A stretch of DNA of 64,000 nucleotides from Tenacibaculum holothuriorum. Its GTDB lineage: Bacteria; Bacteroidota; Bacteroidia; Flavobacteriales; Flavobacteriaceae. The DNA lies in the NCBI RefSeq assembly GCF_002120225.1, contig NZ_LAPZ01000001.1, positions 124,001 through 188,000 on the forward strand, read 5' to 3'. This document shows, one piece after another, positions 6,821 to 16,360 of this stretch (position 1 is the first letter of the stretch; each line of letters starts with the position of its first letter). The notes below the pieces were generated by a model. It had not been told where the DNA came from. It saw nothing but the letters and a program-made list of their open reading frames with translations, and ran no database searches. The position numbers and the translations under genes were made by a program.

Positions 6821-7680
6821 TTTATTTAGTTTTAAGCATATTAGTATCAAGTTTACTATTTGTTATTTTTAAATTGTTTGATGTATTTAAAATCAACACA
6901 CTTCAAGCAATTGTTGTAAATTATGCTGTAGCCTTATCATTTGGGTTTTTAAATTCTGATGTCTCATTAGCGGTTTCTGAAATTCCAAATCAACCTTGGT
7001 TTTTCGGTGCATTTTGCTTGGGAGTGTTATTCATTTCAGTATTTAACGTGATGGGATTAACAGCTCAAAAAAATGGACTCTCAGTTGCTTCTGTAGCAGG
7101 GAAAATGTCGGTAGTAATTCCAATCATAGTAGGAATTATAGCATATAAAGAAAGTGCTGGAATCGTTAAGTTAATTGGAATATTATTGGCATTAGTAGCG
7201 GTGTATTTATCATCAGCAAAAAGTGACTCAAGTCCAGTCAAGTTCAAAAACTTATTATTACCATTACTTTTATTTTTTGGTTCAGGTTGTATTGATGCTG
7301 GGTTAAAATTTGTAGAAACTAATTATGTAGCAAATAACGAAGTACCAATGTTCTTGGCAACGATTTTTGGTTGTGCATTTATTTTAGGTAGTTTATTTGT
7401 TTTAGTTCAAGTAATCAATAAAAAACTTAAATTTCATTGGAAAAATGTTTTAGGTGGAATTGCTTTAGGAATTCCAAATTACTATTCAATGGAATTCTTA
7501 ATTAAAGCTTTACAAACAAAAGGGTTGGATAGTTCAACTTTATTTACAATAAATAATGTTTCAATTGTAATTTTAACGACAGTTTTTGCGTTACTTTTCT
7601 TTAAAGAAAGATTAATAAGAAAAAATTGGATTGGGATTGGATTAGCAATTGTTAGTATTTTATTAGTAGCTTCGGCATAA
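6817..7680 (+). CDS. EamA/DMT-superfamily transporter
   Basis: A 287-residue inner-membrane protein with about ten hydrophobic segments in two repeated halves, typical of EamA/drug-metabolite transporters. 'SVASVAGKMSVVIPIIVGIIAYKES' is the conserved glycine/proline-containing half-repeat. The start codon is GTG, embedded in GTGA so that it overlaps the HAD stop by four bases. The following YigZ gene begins in the stop (TAATG at 7678-7682). Such tight coupling argues for one operon. The substrate (amino acid, nucleotide or drug) is not predictable. Confidence 0.9.
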   Translation: MIYLVLSILVSSLLFVIFKLFDVFKINTLQAIVVNYAVALSFGFLNSDVSLAVSEIPNQPWFFGAFCLGVLFISVFNVMGLTAQKNGLSVASVAGKMSVVIPIIVGIIAYKESAGIVKLIGILLALVAVYLSSAKSDSSPVKFKNLLLPLLLFFGSGCIDAGLKFVETNYVANNEVPMFLATIFGCAFILGSLFVLVQVINKKLKFHWKNVLGGIALGIPNYYSMEFLIKALQTKGLDSSTLFTINNVSIVILTTVFALLFFKERLIRKNWIGIGLAIVSILLVASA

Positions 7681-8291
7681 TGAATGAAATTAAAGATACA
7701 TATAAAACGATAACAAAACCTTCTGAAGAAACGTTGTTTAAAGACAGAAATAGTAAGTTTTTTGGCTATGCTTTTCCTGTAAATTCTGAAGAAGATGTCA
7801 AATTAAGATTAGAAGAGTTACGCAAATTACATCATACAGCACGTCATCATTGTTACGCGTGGCAATTAGGTACAGAAAATATTCGTTTTAGAGCGAATGA
7901 TGATGGAGAACCTAGTAATTCAGCTGGTCAACCAATTTATGGGCAAATTCAAGCTTTTGATGTTACAAATGTATTGGTAGTTTCGGTTCGTTATTTTGGG
8001 GGAACAAAACTGGGAGTAGGAGGATTGATTAATGCTTATCGTTCTTCTGCTCAATTAGCTCTAGAAGCTTCAGATATTATTGAAAAGACAATTGATGTTC
8101 AATTTAAATTGAGTTTTGGTTACGATTTAATGAACAAAGTTCAACGAGTTATCAAAGAAAAGAATTTAGAAATTGTAAATCAAAAATTAGAATTAGCTTG
8201 TGAATATACCATTGCTGTACGTAAGAGTGAAGCAGATGCAATTTTTTCAATTTTTGAAAGTATCTATCAGTTAAAAATTAAAAAACTATAA
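7680..8291 (+). CDS. YigZ/IMPACT-family protein
   Basis: 203 residues with the UPF0029/IMPACT N-terminal domain: 'KFFGYAFPV', 'HHTARHHCYAWQLG' (about residues 50-63), 'NDDGEPSNSAGQPIYGQI' and 'VVSVRYFGGTKLGVGGLINAYR' are the family signatures. The C-terminal third is the DUF1949 ferredoxin-like domain. In other organisms IMPACT proteins bind Gcn1/ribosomes; the bacterial role is unclear, with nucleic-acid binding suggested by structure. The ATG overlaps the upstream stop by one base. Full length. Confidence 0.93.
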   Translation: MNEIKDTYKTITKPSEETLFKDRNSKFFGYAFPVNSEEDVKLRLEELRKLHHTARHHCYAWQLGTENIRFRANDDGEPSNSAGQPIYGQIQAFDVTNVLVVSVRYFGGTKLGVGGLINAYRSSAQLALEASDIIEKTIDVQFKLSFGYDLMNKVQRVIKEKNLEIVNQKLELACEYTIAVRKSEADAIFSIFESIYQLKIKKL

Positions 8292-8301
8292 AACGTTATT
8301 T

Positions 8302-9660
8302 ATGTTTAAAGTTCCTTTTTTAAAAGTACATTTCTGTTTATTATTAATCGGATTATTGAGTTCTTCAATAATAGCTCAGAACTATTTGTACGATACAGAA
8401 CAGTTTGGTATTAAGGGAGCAACTTTAGGAGGCTCTGTTATTGCTGGTGCAGACGATGAAAGTATGACGTTTTATAATCCTGCTGCAATTCATAAAGCAC
8501 CATCACAAGTTAGTGTATCTTTATTTCAACCTACAGTAAAAACATTTGGATTTGATAAATTTTGGGGAGGAAATGAAACAAGTAATTTAAATACTGATTT
8601 TGGATTAAGACCTTCGTTGTTATCTTTTAAAGTAAAAATTAAAGGATTAGATATTGCATTCATAAAAATTAGTAAAAGTGATCTAAATGATAAATTTAGT
8701 GCTAAAAGAGAAATTGTATTTAACAATGCACAAACTACCCAGTTTTTTGAATATGAATATTCTGGAGAAGACCGTTGGTTTGGAGCAGGAACTAGCTTTC
8801 AAATTACTCCAAAGTTTCACATTGGAGTAAGTCAATTTGTGAGTATAGCCAATTTTAAATATCGTAATAAAATACTATTAGAACGTATTGAGTTAGATAA
8901 CAATAATTTAACTACTAATTTTTTTAATTCTGAACAAAGTAGTGATTACGGAAATACTGGACTTATTACAAAGATTGGTTTTTTATATGATTCAGAAAAG
9001 CACGATTTCGGTTTCACAGTTACAACTCCTAAGTATTTAAGAATTAGAAATAGTGGAGAGTTCGCAAGTACTTTTGTAAATATTGATGAAACTACGAATG
9101 TAGCTCAACAAGTAATAGATAACGATTTAAATACCACAATAAAAACTCCTTGGGAGTTTTCTTTTGGATATAGTGTTAGGTTACAAGAGAAAAGAAAGTT
9201 GTGGGTAAATGCCAGTTATTATACTGGTATTTCAGATTACCAAACGGCATTAGTAGAATCTGCCAATAATAACATGTCTTGGATTAATGGTACAAAAGCA
9301 ATCTTTAATTTTGGAATAGGATATTCACATGAAATAAATGACAAATTAGAATTGTTAGGAGGTTTAAGAACCAATAATTTTGCGTATACTAATAAGCAAT
9401 CTCAAGACGGTGAGTTACGTAATACGATTTTAGATGGAAATCATTTCCATTTTGTTTTCGGAACTAAGTTTAAGTTTAGAAGACACAATGTTCTTTTAGG
9501 AGTAGATTGGGGTACTTTGATGGATAATCCTGAAGAAGGAAACTTCAATTTCTTGAAAAACATTGGTCGATTAGCTCCAAATTTAAAAGGGTTAAAAAAG
9601 AATAATATCAATATTCTATTAACATATAGATTCATTCTTGATGAATTTATAAAACTATAA
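8302..9660 (+). CDS. outer-membrane FadL/OmpP1/TodX-like beta-barrel protein
   Basis: A 452-residue outer-membrane protein with a Sec signal peptide (cleavage near residue 25, 'SIIAQ|NYLYD'). After it comes 'FGIKGATLGGSVIAGADDESMTFYNPAAI', close to the OmpP1/FadL N-terminal hatch motif (NPA after an Asp-Glu-Ser turn). Repeated amphipathic strands follow, ending in an aromatic-containing 'LLTYRFILDEFIKL'. FadL proteins import hydrophobic compounds; this relative could do so, but no ligand is evident. It is the last gene in the rightward run starting near 4670. Confidence 0.82.
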   Translation: MFKVPFLKVHFCLLLIGLLSSSIIAQNYLYDTEQFGIKGATLGGSVIAGADDESMTFYNPAAIHKAPSQVSVSLFQPTVKTFGFDKFWGGNETSNLNTDFGLRPSLLSFKVKIKGLDIAFIKISKSDLNDKFSAKREIVFNNAQTTQFFEYEYSGEDRWFGAGTSFQITPKFHIGVSQFVSIANFKYRNKILLERIELDNNNLTTNFFNSEQSSDYGNTGLITKIGFLYDSEKHDFGFTVTTPKYLRIRNSGEFASTFVNIDETTNVAQQVIDNDLNTTIKTPWEFSFGYSVRLQEKRKLWVNASYYTGISDYQTALVESANNNMSWINGTKAIFNFGIGYSHEINDKLELLGGLRTNNFAYTNKQSQDGELRNTILDGNHFHFVFGTKFKFRRHNVLLGVDWGTLMDNPEEGNFNFLKNIGRLAPNLKGLKKNNINILLTYRFILDEFIKL

Positions 9661-9729
9661 ATTCAACTTTCTTAATGTAGCTAAATAGCTATAAACCAAA
9701 ACATTTTAGGTTAATTAAATAATATTTCG

Positions 9730-9737
9730 TAAATTTG
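9730..9737 (+). promoter_or_regulatory. rpsA promoter -7 box
   Basis: TAAATTTG fits TAnnTTTG. Transcription would begin around 9743-9746, giving a leader of about 115-120 bases before the rpsA ATG. A -33 TTG is not obvious. Confidence 0.55.
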
Positions 9738-9738
9738 C

Positions 9739-9773
9739 ACGCCTTTTTACGAGAACAGATTTTAAAAAGGTGT
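9739..9773 (+). promoter_or_regulatory. hairpin at the 5' end of the rpsA leader
   Basis: ACGCCTTTTTA (9739-9749) can pair with TAAAAAGGTGT (9763-9773) over 11 positions with one G-U, leaving a 13-base loop. It lies at or just after the predicted transcription start and about 90 bases before the rpsA ATG. S1 synthesis is autoregulated through leader structure in gamma-proteobacteria; an analogous role here is only a suggestion. The remainder of the leader shows no second strong stem. Confidence 0.4.
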
Positions 9774-9861
9774 AAAATTATATTTATTTAAGTTTAATTT
9801 CTCTTGGCGTTGGTTTCGTTAAAAATCTGGCTAACAAAAAGATACAAAATTATTCTCAGAC

Positions 9862-11631
9862 ATGTCTGAAGAAACAAAAAACACAGCAGAAGCTGTAAAT
9901 CCAGCAGAATTTTTAGCAAACTTTAACTGGCATAAATACGAAGAAGGTATTGATGAAGTTGATGAGTCTAAATTAAAAGAATTCGAAAAAGCGTTAGAAG
10001 GAACTGTAGGTTTCGTAAACGAGCGTGATGTAATCGAAGGTTTAGTAACAAGAATTACTGATAGAGATGCTATCATCGATATCAATTCTAAGTCTGAAGG
10101 AGTTATCTCTTTAAACGAATTCCGTTACAACCCTAACTTAGCTGTTGGAGACAAAGTAGAGGTATTAGTTGACAAAAGAGAAGATTCAACTGGTCAATTA
10201 GTATTATCTCACAAAAAAGCACGTGTAATCAAAGCTTGGGATCGTGTTAACAACGCTCACGAAACTGGAGAAATCGTTAACGGTTTTGTTAAGTGTAGAA
10301 CTCGTGGAGGTATGATCGTTGATGTATTTGGTATTGAAGCATTCTTACCAGGTTCTCAAATTGATGTGAAGCCTATCCGTGATTACGATCAATATGTTGA
10401 GAAGACTATGGAATTCAAGGTTGTTAAAATTAACCACGAATTTAAGAACGTAGTAGTATCTCACAAAGCATTAATCGAAGCTGATTTAGAAGATCAAAAA
10501 CGTGAAATCATCGGTCAATTAGAAAAAGGACAAGTATTAGAAGGAGTTGTTAAAAACGTAACTTCTTACGGTGTATTTGTTGACTTAGGAGGTGTTGACG
10601 GATTAGTTCACATTACTGATTTATCTTGGTCTCGTATCAACCACCCGAACGAAGTTGTTGAATTAGATCAAAAATTAAACGTTGTAATCTTAGACTTTGA
10701 TGATAACAAGTCAAGAATCCAATTAGGATTAAAGCAATTATCTGCTCACCCATGGGAAGCGTTAAGCTCAGACTTAAAAGTAGGAGATAACGTAAAAGGT
10801 AAAGTAGTTGTTTTAGCTGATTATGGTGCATTTGTTGAAGTTGCTGAAGGAGTTGAAGGATTAATTCACGTATCAGAAATGTCTTGGTCTACTCACTTAC
10901 GTTCTGCTCAAGATTTCGTAAAAGTAGGAGACGAGGTAGAAGCTCAAATCTTAACATTAGATCGCGAAGAGCGTAAAATGTCTTTAGGTATGAAGCAATT
11001 ACACCCAGATCCATGGACAGATATTACTTCTAAGTACCCTGTAGGTTCTACTCACACTGGTACAGTTCGTAACTATACTAACTTTGGTGTATTTGTAGAA
11101 TTAGAAGAAGGTATCGATGGATTAGTGTACATCTCTGATTTATCTTGGACTAAGAAAATTAAGCACCCATCAGATTTCGTAACTGTAGGTGATAAGTTAG
11201 AAGTTCAAGTATTAGAATTAGATGTTGAGAACCGTAAATTAAACTTAGGTCACAAGCAAACTCAAGATAACCCTTGGGATGCTCACGAAGCTAAGTATGC
11301 AATCGGATCTAAGCACGAAGGAACTATTACAGCTAAAAACGATAAAGGTGCTACTGTAACTTTCGAAGATGGTGTTGAGGCTTTCGCTCCAACTCGTTTC
11401 TTAGAAAAAGAAGATGGAAGCAAATTAGCTAAAGGTGATACTGTTGAATTCATCGTAACTGAATTTAGCAAAGAATACCGTAGAATCGTTGTTTCTCACA
11501 CTTCTATCTTTAGAGAAGAAGAGCAAAGAAACGTAAAAGCTGCAGCTAAAAAAGCTCAAGAAGCTGAGAAAACTACTTTAGGTGATATCGGTGGATTAGC
11601 TGAATTAAAGAAGAAAATGGAAGGAAAATAA
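9862..11631 (+). CDS. rpsA: 30S ribosomal protein S1
   Basis: 589 residues with six consecutive S1/OB-fold RNA-binding repeats. The last four open with recognisable 'GxVKNVTSYGVFVDLGGVDGLVHITDLSW'-type segments ending in '...RKMSLGMKQL'; repeat 1 begins near residue 52. S1 binds mRNA at the 30S platform, which matters in Bacteroidota, where Shine-Dalgarno use is weak. The Bacteroidota S1 length (about 590-610) is matched. Codon use is markedly more optimised than in neighbours (many AAC, ATC, CGT, GGT/GGA), consistent with very high expression. Transcribed alone, with its own promoter and terminator. Confidence 0.97.
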   Translation: MSEETKNTAEAVNPAEFLANFNWHKYEEGIDEVDESKLKEFEKALEGTVGFVNERDVIEGLVTRITDRDAIIDINSKSEGVISLNEFRYNPNLAVGDKVEVLVDKREDSTGQLVLSHKKARVIKAWDRVNNAHETGEIVNGFVKCRTRGGMIVDVFGIEAFLPGSQIDVKPIRDYDQYVEKTMEFKVVKINHEFKNVVVSHKALIEADLEDQKREIIGQLEKGQVLEGVVKNVTSYGVFVDLGGVDGLVHITDLSWSRINHPNEVVELDQKLNVVILDFDDNKSRIQLGLKQLSAHPWEALSSDLKVGDNVKGKVVVLADYGAFVEVAEGVEGLIHVSEMSWSTHLRSAQDFVKVGDEVEAQILTLDREERKMSLGMKQLHPDPWTDITSKYPVGSTHTGTVRNYTNFGVFVELEEGIDGLVYISDLSWTKKIKHPSDFVTVGDKLEVQVLELDVENRKLNLGHKQTQDNPWDAHEAKYAIGSKHEGTITAKNDKGATVTFEDGVEAFAPTRFLEKEDGSKLAKGDTVEFIVTEFSKEYRRIVVSHTSIFREEEQRNVKAAAKKAQEAEKTTLGDIGGLAELKKKMEGK

Positions 11632-11654
11632 TTTTCTGAACCATATAACTTATA

Positions 11655-11684
11655 AAACCGCTACAATTTTGTAGCGGTTTTTTT
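11655..11684 (+). terminator. rho-independent terminator of rpsA
   Basis: AAACCGCTAC (11655-11664) pairs with GTAGCGGTTT (11671-11680) around a 6-base loop and runs into a 7-base T tract, 24 bases after the rpsA stop. Confidence 0.93.
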
Positions 11685-11716
11685 ATGCTTTTATTTTATC
11701 TAGATAATAATAAACT

Positions 11717-11724
11717 TATCTTTG
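11717..11724 (+). promoter_or_regulatory. glmM promoter -7 box
   Basis: TATCTTTG matches TAnnTTTG and lies 20 bases before the ATG at 11745. It lies inside the longer open frame that begins at 11685, which argues that the ATG at 11745 is the true glmM start. Confidence 0.6.
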
Positions 11725-11744
11725 TTCAAAATCGAAAAAAGAAC

Positions 11745-13136
11745 ATGACATTAATAAAATCTATATCAGGAATTAGAGGAACTATAGGTGGTGGTTTAGG
11801 AGATAATCTTACACCAATCGACGCAGTAAAATTTGCTGCTGCTTATGGTACATTTATTAAGAATAAGAATTCAGAAAAAGAGAAAATAAAAATCGTAATA
11901 GGTAGAGATGCTCGTATTTCTGGTAAAATGATTAGTAGTTTAGTTTCTAACACACTAATAGGTTTAGGAATTGATGTTTTAGATTTAGGTTTATCAACTA
12001 CACCTACGGTAGAAGTTGCTGTTCCTATGGAAAAAGCAGATGGCGGAATTATTCTAACAGCTTCTCACAATCCGAAACAATGGAACGCTTTAAAGTTATT
12101 GAACGAAAAAGGTGAATTTATAGATGGAGAAGATGGAGCAGAGGTTTTAAAGTTAGCAGAAAGTGATGCGCTAATTTTTGCAGAAGTTGATGATTTAGGT
12201 ACGTATAAAAAGAAAAAGAACTATATAAAGAAACACATTAAGGAAGTTTTAAAACTTGATTTAGTTGATAAAAAAGCCATTAAAAAAGCAAAATTTAAAG
12301 TAGTTGTTGATGGTGTAAATTCTACAGGAGGTATTGCAATACCAATGCTTTTAAAAGAATTAGGAGTAAAATGTATCGAATTATATTGTGAACCGAATGG
12401 TCATTTTCCGCATAACCCAGAACCTTTAAAAGAACATTTAACAGATTTATCTGAATTAGTAGTTAAAAAGAAAGCCGATTTAGGTATTGTAGTAGATCCA
12501 GATGTAGATCGTTTGGCTTTAATTTCTGAAGATGGTTCTATGTTTGGTGAAGAGTATACATTAGTTGCTTGTGCCGATTATGTTTTAGGGCAATTAGGAG
12601 GAGGAAACACCGTTTCGAACTTATCGTCGTCTAGAGCATTACGTGATGTAACAGAAAAACATGGAGGTACGTATACTGCAAGTGCTGTAGGAGAAGTAAA
12701 CGTAGTAAAGATGATGAAAGCAACTGATACAGTAATTGGTGGGGAAGGAAATGGAGGAATCATTTATCCTGCTTCACATTATGGTCGTGATTCATTAGTA
12801 GGAGTAGCGCTATTCTTATCGCATTTAGCAAAGCAAAAAATATCTTGTAAAGAATTGAGAGATTCATACCCAAGCTATTTTATGAGTAAGAATAAAATTC
12901 AATTAACTCCAAAAATTGACGTTGATAAAATTTTAGCTACTATGGCTAAGAAATATAAAGACGAAGAAGTAAATACAATAGATGGAGTTAAGATTGATTT
13001 TGCTGATGAATGGGTTCATTTAAGAAAATCTAATACAGAACCAATCATTAGAATTTATACAGAAGCTACCTCACAAGAAAAAGCTGATGGTTTAGCCGAA
13101 AGATTTATAAAAGAAATCGAAGAAATTATTAAATAA
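11745..13136 (+). CDS. glmM: phosphoglucosamine mutase (GlmM-type)
   Basis: Interconverts glucosamine-6-P and glucosamine-1-P for UDP-GlcNAc, and so feeds peptidoglycan and lipid A. From the ATG at 11745 the protein has 463 residues and starts 'MTLIKSISGIRGTIGGG'. The phosphoserine is Ser107 in TASHNPKQWNALK, the Mg-binding loop is 'VVDPDVDRLAL', the sugar loop is 'GGEGNGGII', and the phosphate-binding loop is 'RKSNTEPIIRIYTEA'. An extra in-frame 20 residues upstream would require translation from before the promoter box. A related phosphomannomutase activity cannot be excluded by sequence alone. Confidence 0.92.
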   Translation: MTLIKSISGIRGTIGGGLGDNLTPIDAVKFAAAYGTFIKNKNSEKEKIKIVIGRDARISGKMISSLVSNTLIGLGIDVLDLGLSTTPTVEVAVPMEKADGGIILTASHNPKQWNALKLLNEKGEFIDGEDGAEVLKLAESDALIFAEVDDLGTYKKKKNYIKKHIKEVLKLDLVDKKAIKKAKFKVVVDGVNSTGGIAIPMLLKELGVKCIELYCEPNGHFPHNPEPLKEHLTDLSELVVKKKADLGIVVDPDVDRLALISEDGSMFGEEYTLVACADYVLGQLGGGNTVSNLSSSRALRDVTEKHGGTYTASAVGEVNVVKMMKATDTVIGGEGNGGIIYPASHYGRDSLVGVALFLSHLAKQKISCKELRDSYPSYFMSKNKIQLTPKIDVDKILATMAKKYKDEEVNTIDGVKIDFADEWVHLRKSNTEPIIRIYTEATSQEKADGLAERFIKEIEEIIK

Positions 13137-13141
13137 AAACT

Positions 13142-13169
13142 ATCCCGCACTTTTGCGGGATTTTTTATA
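13142..13169 (+). terminator. terminator of glmM
   Basis: ATCCCGCA (13142-13149) pairs with TGCGGGAT (13154-13161) around a CTTT loop and is followed by T6. Confidence 0.92.
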
Positions 13170-13264
13170 ACCATACAAAATTAGTAGGATTGTTAAATAT
13201 TAAACAAGGTATATGACAATTCAAATATTTTATAGAAATTCGTATTGTAAACACCCTTTAACTG

Positions 13265-14731
13265 ATGAATTTAGAACAATATTTTCAGCAATTTAGAAAG
13301 CATATCGTAGGTATAGATCAAACTTTTGAATCTCCATATGGAGAGCAAAAAATTATTTATGCAGATTGGACAGCAAGCGGAAGATTGTATAGACCAATTG
13401 AAGAAAAAATTTTAAATGAGTTTGGACCGTTTGTAGCGAATACACATACAGAAACTTCAACTACAGGAGCTTCTATGACACTGGCTTATCACGAAGCAAG
13501 AAACATTATTAAGAGACATGTAAATGCTTCTAAAGATGATGTGTTAATTACTGAAGGTTCAGGAATGACAGGTGTTGTCAATAAATTTCAACGAATTTTA
13601 GGGTTAAAAGTTACTGAGAGTTTAAAAGAACACACCAATGTTCCTGAGGAACTAAAACCGATTGTATTTGTTTCTCATATGGAACATCATTCAAATCAAA
13701 CTTCTTGGTTAGAAACAATTGCAGATGTAGAAGTTGTACCATGTAATAATGAAGGACTCGTTTGTTTAGATAAATTCGAAGAAACAATAAAAAAATATAA
13801 AGATAGACCTATAAAAATAGCTTCAATTATTGGTGGATCTAACGTTACAGGTATCAAAACCGATTATCATAAAGTAGCGGCTTTAATTCATAAATACGGA
13901 GGTTTATGTTTTGTAGATTTTGCTTGTTCTGCGCCTTATGTAGATATTGATATGCATCCTGAAAAAGAGGATGAGTATTTAGACGCTATTTTCTTTTCAC
14001 CACATAAATTTTTAGGAGGACCAGCAACATCGGGTGTTTTAATTTTCAATAAGAAATTGTATAAAAATATGATTCCAGATAATCCAGGAGGAGGAACAGT
14101 AAGTTATACAAATCCTTGGGGAGAACACGATTATATTGATGATGTAGAAACCAGAGAAGATGGAGGAACACCAGCATTTTTACAAACGATAAAGATTGCT
14201 TTGTGTATTCAGTTAAAAGATAAAATGGGAACTGAAAACATGAAGAAGCGTGAAGATGAAGTAAATAAAGTATTGTTTGAAACACTTGAAAGCTTAGACG
14301 GAGTACATATTTTAGCACCACAACACAAAGACAGATTAAGTATTTTTTCTTTTTATTTTGAAAGATATCATTTTAACTTAGTAGTTAAATTATTAAACGA
14401 TCGTTTTGGAATCCAAACACGTGGAGGCTGTTCTTGTGCTGGTACATACGGTCACTTTTTACTGAATGTAGATCAAGATACTTCACATAAAATTAAAGAT
14501 CAAATATTAGAAGGTTGTAATACTGAGAAACCAGGTTGGGTGCGTCTTTCAATTCATCCAACGATAACTACTGAAGAAATTGAGTTTATCTGCAATTCAT
14601 TAAAAGAGTTGCATAAAAATATTGATGTTTGGGCTAAAGACTACAAATACGATATGGAAAAGAACGATTATGTTCACATTTCAGCGTCTTCAATAGAAAA
14701 GGAATTAGTAGCAAATTGGTTTTCAGTTTAA
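13265..14731 (+). CDS. class V aminotransferase, cysteine-desulfurase-like
   Basis: A 488-residue PLP enzyme of the class V (NifS/SufS/Csd) group. Seen are 'NTHTETSTTGASMTLAYHEAR' near residue 60, 'FVSHMEHHSNQTSW' (about 138-151), the PLP lysine in 'DAIFFSPHKFLGGPATSGVL' (about 239-258), and a C-terminal Cys-rich loop 'IQTRGGCSCAGTYGH', where the desulfurase catalytic Cys normally sits. It differs from SufS in length and in the C-terminal part, so the substrate is uncertain (cysteine desulfurase, kynureninase-like or isopenicillin-epimerase-like). It is followed 2 bases later by an M14 peptidase gene. Confidence 0.85.
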   Translation: MNLEQYFQQFRKHIVGIDQTFESPYGEQKIIYADWTASGRLYRPIEEKILNEFGPFVANTHTETSTTGASMTLAYHEARNIIKRHVNASKDDVLITEGSGMTGVVNKFQRILGLKVTESLKEHTNVPEELKPIVFVSHMEHHSNQTSWLETIADVEVVPCNNEGLVCLDKFEETIKKYKDRPIKIASIIGGSNVTGIKTDYHKVAALIHKYGGLCFVDFACSAPYVDIDMHPEKEDEYLDAIFFSPHKFLGGPATSGVLIFNKKLYKNMIPDNPGGGTVSYTNPWGEHDYIDDVETREDGGTPAFLQTIKIALCIQLKDKMGTENMKKREDEVNKVLFETLESLDGVHILAPQHKDRLSIFSFYFERYHFNLVVKLLNDRFGIQTRGGCSCAGTYGHFLLNVDQDTSHKIKDQILEGCNTEKPGWVRLSIHPTITTEEIEFICNSLKELHKNIDVWAKDYKYDMEKNDYVHISASSIEKELVANWFSV

Positions 14732-14733
14732 CT

Positions 14734-15783
14734 ATGGAAATCACAATTGATTTTTTAGAAGAGAATTACTCTCAAATAAAAGAAGAAAGTCTTTTTGGTA
14801 GATGGATAACCATTCAGGATATACTTCCTATTATAAAAAAATTAACAAATCAGTTTAAGGTTGAAGAAATAGGAAGATCTGAAGAAGATAGACCTATTTA
14901 TAAAATAAGCATTGGTTCTGGTGAAAAGAGAATTTTAACTTGGAGCCAAATGCATGGTAATGAAAGTACGGGTACCAAAGCATTGTTCGACTTTTTAAAT
15001 TGTATTATCATCTTTAAAAATTCAGAATTTGTTAAAACAATTTTAGCTAATTGTACGCTAGAATTTATACCAATGCTAAACCCAGATGGAGCAGAAGCTT
15101 ATACTAGAGTAAATGCAAATACTATTGATTTAAATAGAGATGCAGTAGCTTTAAAAGCTAAAGAGAGTAAGGTTTTAAGAAATGTTCTAAATAAGTTTAA
15201 TCCTCATTTTTGTTTTAATTTACACGATCAACGTACCATATTTGGTGTAGAAGGAACCAAAAATCCAGCGTCAATATCATTCTTAGCACCTTCGGAAGAA
15301 GAAACAAGAAAAATAACGGATGGTAGAATTGCTACTATGAATATTATTGTAGCAATGAATAATTTATTGCAGCAAGTAATTCCTAATCATATAGGAAGAT
15401 ATACTGATGAGTTTTATCCGACAGCAACAGGAGATAATTTTCAAAAGTTAGGGCATAATACTATTTTAATAGAAGCAGGTCATTTTCCTGAGGATTACGA
15501 TAGAGAAGAGGTAAGAAAGTTCAATTTTTATGCTTTGTTAAAGGGAATTCTACATATTTCTGAAGAGAAAAGTTTTAAAGAATACCAAGAATATTTCGCT
15601 ATACCAAACAATATCAAGAACTTCTATGATGTAATTCATCGTAGTGAAAATAACCAAAAAGATATTGCTTTTCAGTATGAGGAAAAAGTAGAAAGTGGTA
15701 AATTTGCACTGTTTTTAAAGAAAGAAAACGAAGGCAATCTTTCAGAATATTTAGCTCATAAAGAATTTAATAAAAGAGAATAA
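14734..15783 (+). CDS. M14-family zinc carboxypeptidase-like protein
   Basis: 349 residues from the ATG at 14734, two bases after the previous stop; a TTG-initiated form six codons longer overlaps the previous gene and is less likely. The M14 zinc motif HxxE is 'SQMHGNESTGTKALFDFL' (about residues 69-86), followed by 'PMLNPDGAEAYTRVNANTIDLNRDA' with the substrate-binding Asn/Arg pair and 'CFNLHDQRTIFG' carrying the third zinc His. The likely catalytic Glu is in 'ILIEAGHFPEDYDREE'. There is no signal peptide, so it is predicted cytosolic, which suggests a deacylase or peptide-recycling role rather than a digestive enzyme. Confidence 0.88.
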   Translation: MEITIDFLEENYSQIKEESLFGRWITIQDILPIIKKLTNQFKVEEIGRSEEDRPIYKISIGSGEKRILTWSQMHGNESTGTKALFDFLNCIIIFKNSEFVKTILANCTLEFIPMLNPDGAEAYTRVNANTIDLNRDAVALKAKESKVLRNVLNKFNPHFCFNLHDQRTIFGVEGTKNPASISFLAPSEEETRKITDGRIATMNIIVAMNNLLQQVIPNHIGRYTDEFYPTATGDNFQKLGHNTILIEAGHFPEDYDREEVRKFNFYALLKGILHISEEKSFKEYQEYFAIPNNIKNFYDVIHRSENNQKDIAFQYEEKVESGKFALFLKKENEGNLSEYLAHKEFNKRE

Positions 15784-15864
15784 ATCTTAAATTTTTCTCA
15801 ATAGATTGCTTAAAAAAATAAAAAAATATCATACATTAGCATTATTACTTGAAGAAAACAAAAA

Positions 15865-16344
15865 ATGAAGAAGTTTGTACTAGATGAGATTGATCATCAA
15901 ATTTTAGACATTTTAATTGAAAATGCTCGAACACCTTTTACAGACATTGCTAAGAAATTATTAGTGTCGGCAGGAACAATTCATGTTCGTGTAAAGAAAA
16001 TGGAGGATGAAGGAATTATTCAAGGATCTACATTAACATTAAACTATGAAAAGATGGGATATTCTTTTATAGCACATGTTGGTATTTTTCTTGAAAAAAC
16101 ATCTATGACACAGCATGTTTTAGATAATTTACGTTTAATTCCTAATGTTACTGTTGCTTATGTAACTGCTGGTAAATACAATATTTTCTGTAAAGTAAGG
16201 GCAAAGAACACAAATCATGCGAAAGAAGTTATTTATGCTATTGACGAAATTCATGGTGTAAGTAGAACGGAAACAATGATTTCTCTTGAAGAAAGCATTA
16301 ACGATAAAAAGCGTATGATGCACGCTATTTTTAAAGAAATTTAA
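15865..16344 (+). CDS. Lrp/AsnC-family transcriptional regulator
   Basis: A 159-residue feast/famine regulator. The N-terminal HTH is 'LDEIDHQILDILIENARTPFTDIAKKLLVSAGTIHVRVKKMEDEGII' (residues 5-51). The C-terminal RAM ligand-binding domain follows ('YSFIAHVGIFLE', 'NVTVAYVTAGKYNIFCKVRA'). It forms octamers that respond to amino acids in characterised relatives; its ligand is unknown. It follows the M14 peptidase and class V aminotransferase genes by 81 bases, which would suit amino-acid-related control, and ends at a strong bidirectional terminator. Confidence 0.94.
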   Translation: MKKFVLDEIDHQILDILIENARTPFTDIAKKLLVSAGTIHVRVKKMEDEGIIQGSTLTLNYEKMGYSFIAHVGIFLEKTSMTQHVLDNLRLIPNVTVAYVTAGKYNIFCKVRAKNTNHAKEVIYAIDEIHGVSRTETMISLEESINDKKRMMHAIFKEI

Positions 16345-16360
16345 AAAATTATCATAATAA

